Positions 1 through 10,381 are shown, counted from the stretch's first letter. The stretch: DNA of 38,696 nt from Desulfobacteraceae bacterium (GCA_027858815.1 JAQIBZ010000577.1:1-38696), one strand, 5' to 3'. Program-made: numbers and translations. The notes: a model not told the origin generated them from the letters alone.

Positions 1-224
1 TGCATGATTAACTGCAAAAAATCTTCCCCTTTCAGAGTGCGGTATCGTGTATCTCCGGTCTTGCTTTCAATATACTTAAAAGTGACCTGGCCGTTTTGAT
101 TGGAAACGATATTTTTTTCACTGATCACGCCCCGGTATAAATATTTGGATAAGTATTTCAGGGCGGTTATTCCGTTGCCCGCATGCCTGCAATCAACAAC
201 CCATTTGCCGGGCACGTTTTCAGG
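1..224 (-). pseudogene. IS91-family transposase, internal/C-terminal fragment (runs off the window start)
   Basis: Reverse-strand translation gives ...WKRIPENVPGKWVVDCRHAGNGITALKYLSKYLYRGVISEKNIVSNQNGQVTFKYIESKTGDTRYRTLKGEDFLQLIM, matching the typical IS91/Y2 transposase 'KWVVDCRH.G.G..ALKYLS.YLYRGVI' block. The N-terminal part is absent. Confidence 0.8.
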
Positions 225-399
225 AATACGCTTCCAACTGGTCCAGTGTTAATGTATCCGGGCAGCAATCAAAATGATCTCTGATCCGCAGGACAGACCG
301 GGAATAGGCATCAATGTTTTGGGCCTTGCCCTGAAGCTTGAGCAGTCTCAGGTGACGTTCGCAGAGCGTGTTAAATCGGTTTACTTCTGATCTCTTCAT
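220..399 (-). pseudogene. N-terminal fragment of a phage-integrase-like (SAM-like N-domain) protein of the type that accompanies IS91 transposases
   Basis: MKRSEVNRFNTLCERHLRLLKLQGKAQNIDAYSRSVLRIRDHFDCCPDTLTLDQLEAYS then stop, where the transposase frame begins. Truncated to about 59 aa. Confidence 0.7.
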
Positions 400-459
400 A
401 GTGTATACTCCTTTTTTATAAGTGCCCGGAATTGGACACATAAAAAGAGTATACACTAT
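398..459. repeat. Imperfect inverted repeat atagtgtatactc(c)ttttt ... aaaaagagtatacactat
   Basis: Left arm 398-416 and right arm 442-459 are complementary apart from one extra C. They flank the start of the IS91-associated integrase fragment. Confidence 0.7.
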
Positions 460-692
460 TTTTGACTTTTCCGCCGCGTAGCGGCTTCGTTCAACTATAA
501 GAATATGTAAATATTTAGAGTAGCAAAAAGCCCGAGAGCGATGATTAGATTATTAAAGGTTCAAAAGAACAGGAGATAAATATAAGTTGTGGCTCTGTGA
601 TGGATAAGCCCGAAACCACCAACGCTGGATAGTGGATTCTTTACTTTCTTGGAGATAATTAAACAAATTTTGAACAGAAATAGGAATGGATA

Positions 693-2792
693 TTGTTTAA
701 GTTTACCAAAGCTTTTAAAAATTATCTGCCAGTATCATGCGATTGCCCTGCACCAAAATCTTTTCAAGATAAGTTAAAAGGAAAATATACAATTTGGGTT
801 TGTTTGATACTGACTTGCATGATATTTTTCAGTTACATGCAAGTTGTCAAATATGAATTTACGAATTTTGATGACGATAACTACGTTTATGCAAATCCCC
901 GCGTAACATCTGGCTTAACCGCTAAGAACATCGTCTGGGCATTTTCCTCTGCCCATTGTGCCAATTGGCATCCCATCACCTGGATATCTCACATGCTTGA
1001 TGTCGAAATTTATGGCATTAACGCCGGCGGTCACCATTTTACAAACTTGATTTTTCATGTTGCAAACACCATTTTGTTGTTTGTGTTTTTGAAAGGCGTA
1101 ACAGGCTCGTTTTGGTCCAGCGCATTGGTTGCGGCCTTATTCGCATTGCATCCATTGCATGTGGAATCCGTAGCATGGATATCGGAACGAAAAGATGTAT
1201 TGAGTACGTTTTTTGCGCTGCTTACGCTTATTTGCTATGGCTGGTATGGGATATATCGTATAAGTGTATGGTATCTGTCAGCTCTGCTTTTCTTTATTTT
1301 AGGATTAATGACAAAACCCATGCTTGTGACCCTTCCCTGCCTATTTTTATTGTTGGATTACTGGCCCCTCAGTCGCATTGATATTAAAAACGGATTTGAA
1401 TATAACTCATCGAGAGAATTCTCGTCAATTTCTTCATTGCTGTGGGAAAAAATACCGTTTTTCATGCTCGCTGCTTCATCTATCGTTATTACCTATTACG
1501 TTCAGCAAAGTGCAGGTGCAGTGTCGACTTACCAATTCCTTCCACTCGGAGAAAGGATATTAAATGCCTTAGTTTCATATGCGGCCTACATAGGTAAAAT
1601 GTTTTGGCCGGCCGGGCTTTCTGTTTTTTATCCCTATCCTGATTCTTTGGAGTTATGGAAAGCGAGTTTCTCCTTGGCATTGCTGACGGGAATCACCCTT
1701 TTTACAATTTGGCAAAGAAAACGTCGTCCATACTTACTTGTAGGTTGGCTCTGGTATTTTGGAATGCTTGTACCTGTAATCGGAATAGTGCAAGTTGGAG
1801 GCCAAGCAATGGCAGACCGATATATGTATATGCCGATCATCGGGCTGTTTATTATGATTTCTTGGGCAGGCTCGGATATTATGAAGCGGAAATTATTGAA
1901 ACCGATCTTCGCGGTCTTTTTGGTTACATTAGTATTGCTGATATTGATGGAAACTTCTAGAAGGCAAACCCGCCATTGGGTCAACAGTATCACGCTTTAC
2001 AATCATGCTTTGGCGGTTACTAATAATAATGAAACGGTTCACCTTAATCTCGGGAAAGCCCTGAACGACGCTGGCAAAAACTTCGAGGCCCGCAGACATT
2101 ATGAAGAAGCGCTCCGTATAAACCCGGACTTTGCTGATGCCCATCTAAACTTAGGAAGCTCCTTGCTTGATGAAGGACAAATCCGACAAGCAATCAATTA
2201 TTACAATCATGCTTTGAGATTGAAACCCGATATGGCTGCAGCTTACAACAACATCGGACTTGCACTTGTTCGCACAGGAAATTTAGAGAAAGCTATAACG
2301 TTTTTCAGAATCGCTTTGGAAAAAGATCCTGAAAACGCGGAGGCGACTATTAACTTAAAGTTGAGCAAGAATATCATGAATAAAATTTTTGAGACCGTAC
2401 GTTCTATGCGCAAAATCTTGTCAGCGGAAAACGCCAATTCACTTTCTTTGGATTTAGCTAAACTTTCTAAACGGAAAAAAGAGATGATGGAAACGGTCGA
2501 TTATTATCGAGACTCTTTGACAAAACAACCCGGCTTTAGCGGGCTCTCGGAATCTGATATACCAATTCTATTGGAAGTAATGCTAGAATATGAATGTTTG
2601 CTCCCCATAATGCTTAAAATAATCGATAATCAACCCGAGAATGGAGAGGCCTGTTACCATATCGCATGTATATATGCAAGGAAAGGTCAGTCGAGGAAAG
2701 CTGATTTATGGCTAAAACGAGCCATTAATGCCGCTCCCACCAAGCGTATTTTTTTCGAGTCGGATCCAGACATGATGAACTTGAAAAAATAA
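693..2792 (+). CDS. TMTC/PMT-like membrane glycosyltransferase with C-terminal TPRs
   Basis: 699 aa, TTG start. Many TM segments, FDDDNYV first-loop motif, HPLHVESVAWISERKDVLSTFF, GWLWYFGMLVPVIGIVQVGGQAMADRYMYMPIIG, then TPR-like repeats (HLNLGKALNDAGKNFEARRHYEEALRINPDFADAHLNLGSSLLDEG). Confidence 0.8.
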   Translation: MFKFTKAFKNYLPVSCDCPAPKSFQDKLKGKYTIWVCLILTCMIFFSYMQVVKYEFTNFDDDNYVYANPRVTSGLTAKNIVWAFSSAHCANWHPITWISHMLDVEIYGINAGGHHFTNLIFHVANTILLFVFLKGVTGSFWSSALVAALFALHPLHVESVAWISERKDVLSTFFALLTLICYGWYGIYRISVWYLSALLFFILGLMTKPMLVTLPCLFLLLDYWPLSRIDIKNGFEYNSSREFSSISSLLWEKIPFFMLAASSIVITYYVQQSAGAVSTYQFLPLGERILNALVSYAAYIGKMFWPAGLSVFYPYPDSLELWKASFSLALLTGITLFTIWQRKRRPYLLVGWLWYFGMLVPVIGIVQVGGQAMADRYMYMPIIGLFIMISWAGSDIMKRKLLKPIFAVFLVTLVLLILMETSRRQTRHWVNSITLYNHALAVTNNNETVHLNLGKALNDAGKNFEARRHYEEALRINPDFADAHLNLGSSLLDEGQIRQAINYYNHALRLKPDMAAAYNNIGLALVRTGNLEKAITFFRIALEKDPENAEATINLKLSKNIMNKIFETVRSMRKILSAENANSLSLDLAKLSKRKKEMMETVDYYRDSLTKQPGFSGLSESDIPILLEVMLEYECLLPIMLKIIDNQPENGEACYHIACIYARKGQSRKADLWLKRAINAAPTKRIFFESDPDMMNLKK

Positions 2793-2846
2793 AAGACAAT
2801 GTTTAACCCCATAGCCATATCAAACTAATCTTGAAATTGTATTCTC

Positions 2847-4460
2847 ATGATCAAGTTGGAATTTAGAAAAATACTATTGATTGTTGCACTCATTATTTCT
2901 GTGTTCTCCGTTTATGGACCTGCTTTTCATTTCAACTTTGTCAATTACGACGACCCGGCCTATGTCAGTAATAATGAGACTGTTAAGGAAGGAATCAGCT
3001 TAAAAAACGTTATATGGGCATTCACTACTTTTTCAAACAGCAACTGGCATCCTTTGACTTGGCTTTCCCATATGTTAGATGTGACGCTTTTTGGATTAAA
3101 TGCTGGATATCACCACCTTATAAATGTGGTGATTCACACCTGCAATACTCTTCTACTTTTTTGCTTGTTTTATTTGGTTACCCACCACACTTATAAAAGT
3201 TTGATTTTAGCAGCTTTTTTCGGGTTACACCCTATTCATGTGGAATCTGTAGCCTGGATTTCAGAACGTAAGGATTTATTGTGCGCCTTTTTCTGGCTTT
3301 CAGCTATGGTTGCTTATTACCGTTATACTCAAAAACCATCGCCTGAAAGGTATCTTATCTCATTTATACTTTTTATTTTTGGCGCACTATCCAAACCGAT
3401 GATGGTTACATTCCCCTTCGTCTTATTGCTGTTCGATTACTGGCCATTGAATCGGTATTTAGGTTCTGACCGTATTTCACATTATCATTTTACAAAGAGT
3501 CCGTGGGTATGGTTGATCATTGAAAAAATACCAATGATGCTTGTTACCATAATAATTAGTTATGTTGCATTACTTTCTCAATCCAAAGGCGGTTCGATAG
3601 CGGAATTGCCCATTATGGTGCGTTTCGCAAATGCGGTAATATCCTATCTTATTTATTTAAAAAAAATGATCTGGCCAGGAGAGCTGGCGGTCATATATCC
3701 TTTTCAAACACCTTCTTTATGGCTGGCCGCAGCCGGTTTCATAGCTATTGTATGCATTCTGATTATCTCTTTTACAGTTCGTAATAAGTATCCCTATGTT
3801 TTAGTCGGTTTTTTGTGGTTTTTCGGCACGCTTGTTCCCGTGATAGGTTTTATCCAGGTAGGTTCCCAGGCCTTGGCTGATCGATATACTTATATACCGA
3901 GTATCGGTTTTTTTGTGGCAGTTATTTGGGGAGGGGCATCTCTTATCAAACAGCTAATACCGGATAAATTTTTAAAGAAAGTAATCATTACGATAGTAAC
4001 GATGACCGCGTTGACATTGATGATGTTGTTATCATACAGTCAGGTGCGTTACTGGGAAAACAGCGTCACATTAATGACAAATGCCGTTCGCGTCACAGAA
4101 AACAATTATATCGCACATGAAAATTTGGGGCTTGCACTATCGGAATTGGGACTTCACGATAAAGCGTTATTCCATTTTAACCAGGTAATTACAATTAATC
4201 CCGATTATGCGCCAGCATATATGAATATTGGCAGTTATTATCTGCTTCATAAGCAATACAATAAGGCAGTCTCCTTTTACCAGAAAACGATTTCCCTGGA
4301 TCCCAGTCTTGTAAGATCCTATGCGCTGATGGGAAAAGCTTTGTCTGCGCTGGGAAAACAGGAAAAAGCGGCAATGTATTTTGAAAAAGTCCGTCAATTA
4401 AGTCCTGGTGAGGAAAGCTTACAAGCGTTGAGAAAGTTTGAACAATCCGAAAAGGATTAA
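2847..4460 (+). CDS. TMTC/PMT-like membrane glycosyltransferase with C-terminal TPRs (paralog)
   Basis: 537 aa; NYDDPAYV, HPIHVESVAWISERKDLLCAFFWL, GFLWFFGTLVPVIGFIQVGSQALADRYTYIPSIG, TPRs at the C-terminus. Confidence 0.8.
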   Translation: MIKLEFRKILLIVALIISVFSVYGPAFHFNFVNYDDPAYVSNNETVKEGISLKNVIWAFTTFSNSNWHPLTWLSHMLDVTLFGLNAGYHHLINVVIHTCNTLLLFCLFYLVTHHTYKSLILAAFFGLHPIHVESVAWISERKDLLCAFFWLSAMVAYYRYTQKPSPERYLISFILFIFGALSKPMMVTFPFVLLLFDYWPLNRYLGSDRISHYHFTKSPWVWLIIEKIPMMLVTIIISYVALLSQSKGGSIAELPIMVRFANAVISYLIYLKKMIWPGELAVIYPFQTPSLWLAAAGFIAIVCILIISFTVRNKYPYVLVGFLWFFGTLVPVIGFIQVGSQALADRYTYIPSIGFFVAVIWGGASLIKQLIPDKFLKKVIITIVTMTALTLMMLLSYSQVRYWENSVTLMTNAVRVTENNYIAHENLGLALSELGLHDKALFHFNQVITINPDYAPAYMNIGSYYLLHKQYNKAVSFYQKTISLDPSLVRSYALMGKALSALGKQEKAAMYFEKVRQLSPGEESLQALRKFEQSEKD

Positions 4461-4482
4461 AAAATGACTAAAGGATGATCGA

Positions 4483-6252
4483 TTGAAAAGCATTTCATTT
4501 CACAAAAAACTGAACAAGGATTTTCTTTACGTGTCAGGTCTTGTTTTGTTTTTGGGTATTTCAGTACTTTTAATATTTAAAGAGGTTTCCTCTTTCAAAT
4601 TTATTACCCTTGATGACTATACCTATATCGTTAATAATTTATTTATTCAAAAAGGGTTGAGCCTTGAAGGTATAAAATGGGCTTTTTCCGGTTCCATTAG
4701 TATGTATATACCGTTAACATTTATTTCTTATATGTTTGATTGGCAAATTTACAATGGATATTCCGGAGGGTTTCATTTTACTAATTTGGTACTCCATATG
4801 TTTAACAGTATCCTTCTCTTCACCGTATTAAAAAAATATACAAAAACATTATTGCCCAGTGTTTTTGTGGCCTTTTTGTTTGCTTTTCACCCGATTCATG
4901 TTGAATCAGTTGCCTGGGCTAGCGAACGCAAAGATGTTTTGAGCACCTTTTTTTTTCTCATTTCGATTTTTTTCTATCATCGTCAGATAAAAAAGCCTAA
5001 TACGCTCAATTCAATATTGGTCAGTTTAAGTTATTTGTTGGGACTATTATCAAAACCAATGCTTGTTACTTTTCCGTTTGTACTTCTTCTCTTGGATTAT
5101 TGGCCTCTGAATCGTTTCTGTCTCAATGTTCCAAGTATGAAGCAAAGGCACCAACTGAAATTTCATATATTAAGGTTTATAGAACTATTGCGAGAAAAAA
5201 CCTCTCTTTTTTTACTCTCAATCACGTTTAGCTTATTTATCTTAATGGCCCAAAGATCCCACGGAGGATTGGCTTCATTTCAAGTCATTCCTTTGAATAT
5301 ACGTATTGAGAACGCTATCTTATCTTATGCGATGTATCTGAAAAAATTATTCTGGCCCATTGATTTGGCGGTATTTTATCCTCATCCCATGGATACCATT
5401 TCAAATACTGCATTGGGAATATCTGTTTTACTGTTATTGGGAATAACGGTTTGGATAATTAAAGTTGGAAAAAAGTATCCTTATTTGCCAGTGGGTTGGT
5501 TTTGGTACCTGGGGACAATGATTCCGGTGACAGGTATTTCTCAATCCGGTATGCAGGCCATGGCTGACCGTTTCGCTTATATCCCTTTTATTGGATTATA
5601 TATTATACTTTGCTGGGGAACCTTTTCTCTAATCAATAGATTAAGCCCAAAATACAACTATTATGCTTATATTGGTCTAATTATCATTACCATTTCAGTA
5701 CTTATGGCTCTTACCCGCAGTCAGCTTGATCTTTGGCGTGACAGTGAAACATTGTATGCACATACGCTCAAGGTAACTCAAAATAATTATATAATGCATT
5801 ATGCCATGGGTGATATTTTCGCAAAAAAAGCCAATCTTCAAGAAGCAAAAAATCAGTTTCATAAAGCCGTTCAAATAGAGCCCCGATTTATCAATGCAAT
5901 ATTTTCTATTGGCAAAATCAATCAGATCGAGGGGAAACTAAAAGATGCCTTACTTATGTATTATCAGGTAATTGAACAGAGGCCGAATTATTATCCCGTC
6001 CATAAACAGTTAGGATATCTATGGTTGCAACTAGGCAATCTTGACAAAGCAATTTTTTATTTGCAAAATGCGGTTTCCATCAATCCTGAAAATGCGAAAT
6101 TGCATAATGATTTAGCTTCTGTTCTTTTAAATGAACAAAACATAGAGAAGGCTATTTTTCAGTTCAAAAAAGCGATAGAGCTGAAACCCAAAAATCAAGA
6201 GTATCAAAAAAATTATAAAAAAGCACTCAAGCTATCTTTATCAGGTAAGTGA
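4483..6252 (+). CDS. TMTC/PMT-like membrane glycosyltransferase with C-terminal TPRs (paralog)
   Basis: 589 aa, TTG start; TLDDYTYI, HPIHVESVAWASERKDVLSTFFFL, GWFWYLGTMIPVTGISQSGMQAMADRFAYIPFIG, several TPRs. Confidence 0.8.
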   Translation: MKSISFHKKLNKDFLYVSGLVLFLGISVLLIFKEVSSFKFITLDDYTYIVNNLFIQKGLSLEGIKWAFSGSISMYIPLTFISYMFDWQIYNGYSGGFHFTNLVLHMFNSILLFTVLKKYTKTLLPSVFVAFLFAFHPIHVESVAWASERKDVLSTFFFLISIFFYHRQIKKPNTLNSILVSLSYLLGLLSKPMLVTFPFVLLLLDYWPLNRFCLNVPSMKQRHQLKFHILRFIELLREKTSLFLLSITFSLFILMAQRSHGGLASFQVIPLNIRIENAILSYAMYLKKLFWPIDLAVFYPHPMDTISNTALGISVLLLLGITVWIIKVGKKYPYLPVGWFWYLGTMIPVTGISQSGMQAMADRFAYIPFIGLYIILCWGTFSLINRLSPKYNYYAYIGLIIITISVLMALTRSQLDLWRDSETLYAHTLKVTQNNYIMHYAMGDIFAKKANLQEAKNQFHKAVQIEPRFINAIFSIGKINQIEGKLKDALLMYYQVIEQRPNYYPVHKQLGYLWLQLGNLDKAIFYLQNAVSINPENAKLHNDLASVLLNEQNIEKAIFQFKKAIELKPKNQEYQKNYKKALKLSLSGK

Positions 6253-6360
6253 AACCCTTTATCAATCTCACAATAACAATACAATATTTACAAATGAATT
6301 ATTTGACTTCGTAAAGATCATTCTTGCAATCACTTAAGAAATTGAAATCAGGTAGGCCAA

Positions 6361-8487
6361 TTGAATTTTCGATTTAATTATCCAGAGAAAAATAAAGCAA
6401 TAAACTTATCTTTTTCTCTTCTTTTTTTTGGGTGTACCTTTCTGGTTTTTGCAGTACTTTTTATCCGGCAGCCCATTGAAGCAGTTGATACGGATTTGTG
6501 GTATCACTTAAACGGGGGAAGATATTTTTTCGATAATAATGAAATCGCTAGTAACAGTTTTTTTTCATTTCTTTCACCTGAGCGTATAAAAGTTAATTAT
6601 TATTGGCTTTTTCAGGTTTTGGTTTATAAAGTGTATTCTTTTTCAGGGTATCATGGCCTGATATTTTTGCGAGCTTTTGTCTTTTTATTAATTATTTCAT
6701 TGCTATATAGTTTTTTAGACAAAACGCAAAACCGAAAGCTGCTGCCATTTATTTTTATGTTGTTTGGGCTGTTGCTTTTAATGCGATGCCTGCTTGTCAG
6801 GCCGCATATTTTTTCATTTTTATTTCTAATTTTATTTATTTATATTCTTGAAATAGCCCCTCAAAAATCAATTTGTTTACCTTTTATTGGGTTATTATGG
6901 GTAAATATGCACGGCATCGCATATCCTGTGATGATATTGATCATAGTCTCCTATACTACCGGTATTTTTTATAAGAGAATTAAAAATAACGCCCCGCTTG
7001 ATAAAAAGCAAATTCTTCAGCTTCTTTTTCTCACATTTTCAATGTTAACTATTTTTGTTTCTCCTCATGGAACAAAATTACTGACGGTTCCTTTTATTTC
7101 GACAAAATATGCTTCCCAGTATATTCAGGAGCTGGGGGGAAGGGGTATGCATATCGCTGATTTCTTGACTTTTCACGTTACTAATCTGGCACCTTCACTG
7201 CAAACAATTTTTAATATTATTTTTTTAATGGTGATCAGTTCTGTAATTATAAAATCGTTTAAAAAGAAACTGCGAATCAGTCATATTTTACTTTTTGGGG
7301 GGGCAACCTTTTTGCTTATAAAAAGCAGCTCTCGATTTATGTATGAATTTTCATTGCTTTCTTTACCGTTGCTCAATACAAAAAACGTTTTCGTTCGCGA
7401 TGATAAAGTTTCATATATAAACAATTTCTTTTATTATTCCTGTTTTCTTGTACTTTTAATTTCCACGTATGGTCACGCTGCAAAGTATTTTTCAAACCCG
7501 CCCACATATCCTGTTTCCATGGTCGGATTACCAACGGGTATTTCTACTTTTTTAAAAAAGATAGACACAAAAGGAACTGTTTTAAATTTTCCTAATACTG
7601 GAGGGTATTTACAATGGATGCTTTATCCGGATTACCAGATTGCAATGGACATGGAAGTGCCTCACTTGTTTACTGACAAAGACTTTTTTTATGTTCTGAA
7701 TGCATTTTTTGATGATTCCGGTTTTAAAAATTTTTATGCTCAATATAATCCGTCTTACATTACCGTTCCGATTTATATTTATCTGAATTATAATATTTTG
7801 AAAAAATTTAGCCCGGAATATGTTTGCGTATTTTTTGATGATGCAGAAGCTCTTTTTGTAAATAAAGCAAAACTGCCAGAAATCGCTGATGAATTTGCAT
7901 TGACATTAGATCCCGCGTTGCTGGTAAATTTTGATATGTCGCTATTGCAGCGCGGTATTCAGAAAAACCATGAAATTATACAGGATCTTTTTCATGTTGA
8001 GACTATTTACCCAAACTGCAAAATGATCAACTGGGCAATTTCAAATATTTTCATTGATAAAAAAGAATATGATTCGGCTGAGAAATATGCATCTCGAATT
8101 ATACAGGATTTTCCTGACTCATATATTGGGTATAATTTATTGGGGGATATCAAATCATATGCTGAATTGTATAATGAGGCAATTTTAGATTACAAAACCG
8201 CCCTTGAGAAAACTGATGATTTGGATATCTATAAAAAATTGAGCGTTTGTTATGTCAAAATTGAAAATTACCAAAAAGCCTACCATACATTAAAAAAGGG
8301 ATTAGACATTTACTCAACAGAAATTCAACATGAAGATATTTTTAAACTTGGCTTGCTTGCACTGCAACTTAACAAAAAGGACGAAGCTCGAATGCTTATG
8401 GAATTTGCAGATTATAAAACGCCTGATAGTGAGACTGATTTGAAAAACCGGATTCAAATCATTTTAGATAACGCAAACGTTAATTAG
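6361..8487 (+). CDS. Multi-pass membrane protein with C-terminal TPR, probable GT-C-like protein
   Basis: 708 aa, TTG start; TDLWYHLNGGRYFF resembles the 'DPDLWWHL' membrane protein family; TPR-like C-terminus (YIGYNLLGDIKSYAELYNEAILDYKTALEK). Confidence 0.6.
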   Translation: MNFRFNYPEKNKAINLSFSLLFFGCTFLVFAVLFIRQPIEAVDTDLWYHLNGGRYFFDNNEIASNSFFSFLSPERIKVNYYWLFQVLVYKVYSFSGYHGLIFLRAFVFLLIISLLYSFLDKTQNRKLLPFIFMLFGLLLLMRCLLVRPHIFSFLFLILFIYILEIAPQKSICLPFIGLLWVNMHGIAYPVMILIIVSYTTGIFYKRIKNNAPLDKKQILQLLFLTFSMLTIFVSPHGTKLLTVPFISTKYASQYIQELGGRGMHIADFLTFHVTNLAPSLQTIFNIIFLMVISSVIIKSFKKKLRISHILLFGGATFLLIKSSSRFMYEFSLLSLPLLNTKNVFVRDDKVSYINNFFYYSCFLVLLISTYGHAAKYFSNPPTYPVSMVGLPTGISTFLKKIDTKGTVLNFPNTGGYLQWMLYPDYQIAMDMEVPHLFTDKDFFYVLNAFFDDSGFKNFYAQYNPSYITVPIYIYLNYNILKKFSPEYVCVFFDDAEALFVNKAKLPEIADEFALTLDPALLVNFDMSLLQRGIQKNHEIIQDLFHVETIYPNCKMINWAISNIFIDKKEYDSAEKYASRIIQDFPDSYIGYNLLGDIKSYAELYNEAILDYKTALEKTDDLDIYKKLSVCYVKIENYQKAYHTLKKGLDIYSTEIQHEDIFKLGLLALQLNKKDEARMLMEFADYKTPDSETDLKNRIQIILDNANVN

Positions 8488-8543
8488 TGCGTTAATTGCT
8501 TTCGCATAACACAAGGTACGAAAATGGCCACTGTGATAGTTCT

Positions 8544-8569
8544 AATTTATCTTATCCCCCCGATAAATT
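8544..8569. repeat. Hairpin aatttatc-N10-gataaatt
   Basis: 8-bp perfect stem (8544-8551 / 8562-8569) in the intergenic region between two GT-C genes. Confidence 0.45.
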
Positions 8570-8722
8570 CCACTCCGATAGGCAATGTTACAGAATATAT
8601 TCCTTGAAATTGAGGTGGAAAATATGCGGAAAATAAAAGGTTGCAACCGTATGTTGTTGTGACTATTTTTTTCGTTTTATTACTCAGCAACCTGAATGTC
8701 GTGATTTAGATAAGGTATTAAT

Positions 8723-10381
8723 ATGAAGTTATTAAAGTACTCCCGGCAAAAAGGCAATTTAGCATCATTTTATTTTGAGTCTGGATTTTCTTTAAGGCTG
8801 ACTTTGGTTTTTTTAAGCGCAATCATATTTATATATATCTTACTAAGAGTGAATCTTATCAATATTCCGCTGGATCGGGATGAAGGGGTGTTTGGCTATA
8901 TTGGACAAGTTATCAATGATAACGGAATACCGTATGTAGATGCCATTGACCATAAACCCCCTATTGTCTTTTATATTTATGCTTTTGCGCTTAAATTTTT
9001 TCCTCCAAGTGCGAAAGGGGTCCATCTGTTTCTGCACTTATATAACTTTCTGACACTTATTGTTCTTTTTTTTGTCGTAGATATTTATTCAAAATCAAGG
9101 CTTATGGCATTATGGACAGTATCTGCATATGCAGTTATTAGTTCTAGTCCTATAGTTCAGGGTTTTACAGCTTCAACAGAAATGTTTATGCTTTTACCCA
9201 TTTCGCTTTCTCTTCTATTTATTGTTTTAGCAATTCAAAAAGAAAGGCTTTATTATTTTATTTTAAGCGGGGTTTGTGGTGCTTTGTCCTTTTGGATAAA
9301 GCAAACCGGTGCATTCATCATTTTATTTGTTGTTTTATATTTTATCAATGTATTGACCTGGAGAGTTCTTCGGAAAGAAAAATCATTATTAGATTTTATG
9401 AGAGATATTCTTTTATGGGGATCGGGATTTATTTTTATTTCGGTGTTGATCGCTGGTTATTTTTATTTCAACAATGCATTTAATGAATTTGTGTATTGGA
9501 GTTTCACACACAGTTTTTTTTATAGTCAAAAAAGCAGTATATTTTTGATGTGGCCGATAATATCCCAGACTCTTAAGGATCTTTTTACAGGAAATTTTAT
9601 GATCATACTTCCTGGCATTGCCGGGTGCTTGATTATGGTTAAACAAAAGGATAAAAGAGGAATATGGGCTTTGTCTTTTTTATTGTTTTCATTTCTTGCG
9701 ATATGTCCGGGATACGCATATTGGCATTATTTTGCGCAATTATTGCCCGCGCTTTCTGTTACCAGTGGAATCGGAACTGTTTATCTTCTTCAATTTATTC
9801 CCAAGAAATCCAGAAGTGCCTTTTTAACGCTTATTATCTGCTCCATTATATTTGTACCTTTTTTGGTTCATTACAATTATTATGTTAGAAATTCCCCGGA
9901 AGAAAATATCAGGGATCTTTTTAAGGGCAATCCTTTTCAGGAATCAATCGAATTGGGAAAATATATAAAAGAACAAACCACAGATAAAGATACGATTTTT
10001 ATTTTTGGTTCGGAGGCTCAAATATTTTTTTACTCAGAAAGAAAAAGCGCAACTGCTTTTGCTTTGATTTATCCTCTGCTTACCAGCTTTCCGAAATATA
10101 TGGAATTTCAGCATAAGGCATGGAAAGATATTGAACAAAATGACCCCAAGTATATTATTTTTATAGAGATTCAATCAACATTGTCGTATGATGGTAAAGC
10201 CGATTTGTGGATTGTGAGAAAAATCCGAGAGCTAATATCAACTAAATATGAGTTAGAGGCGGTCATGACAATTGATACCCCAAAAGGCAGGATTCTAAAA
10301 AAATCTGAATTGTTTGAAACCAAGAATACATTCAATCATCAACAATTTCCGATCAAAATTTTTCGTAAAAAAGAAAATTAA
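8723..10381 (+). CDS. ArnT/PMT_2-like GT-C glycosyltransferase
   Basis: 552 aa multi-pass protein; IPLDRDEGVFGYIGQVINDNGIPYVDAIDHKPPIVFYIYA matches the first-loop DxDEG...KPP pattern of GT39/GT83-like enzymes. Confidence 0.75.
   Translation: MKLLKYSRQKGNLASFYFESGFSLRLTLVFLSAIIFIYILLRVNLINIPLDRDEGVFGYIGQVINDNGIPYVDAIDHKPPIVFYIYAFALKFFPPSAKGVHLFLHLYNFLTLIVLFFVVDIYSKSRLMALWTVSAYAVISSSPIVQGFTASTEMFMLLPISLSLLFIVLAIQKERLYYFILSGVCGALSFWIKQTGAFIILFVVLYFINVLTWRVLRKEKSLLDFMRDILLWGSGFIFISVLIAGYFYFNNAFNEFVYWSFTHSFFYSQKSSIFLMWPIISQTLKDLFTGNFMIILPGIAGCLIMVKQKDKRGIWALSFLLFSFLAICPGYAYWHYFAQLLPALSVTSGIGTVYLLQFIPKKSRSAFLTLIICSIIFVPFLVHYNYYVRNSPEENIRDLFKGNPFQESIELGKYIKEQTTDKDTIFIFGSEAQIFFYSERKSATAFALIYPLLTSFPKYMEFQHKAWKDIEQNDPKYIIFIEIQSTLSYDGKADLWIVRKIRELISTKYELEAVMTIDTPKGRILKKSELFETKNTFNHQQFPIKIFRKKEN

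Noticed and set aside
471-495. Possible integron attC-like site (gccgcgtagcggc...gttcaac)
   Set aside because: No paired R''/L'' boxes or integron integrase; an IS91 end hairpin is a simpler explanation.
1112-1993. Several ORFs overlapping the 693-2792 gene on both strands
   Set aside because: They lie inside a well-supported TMTC-like/TPR coding frame, have no recognisable domain and look like chance ORFs.
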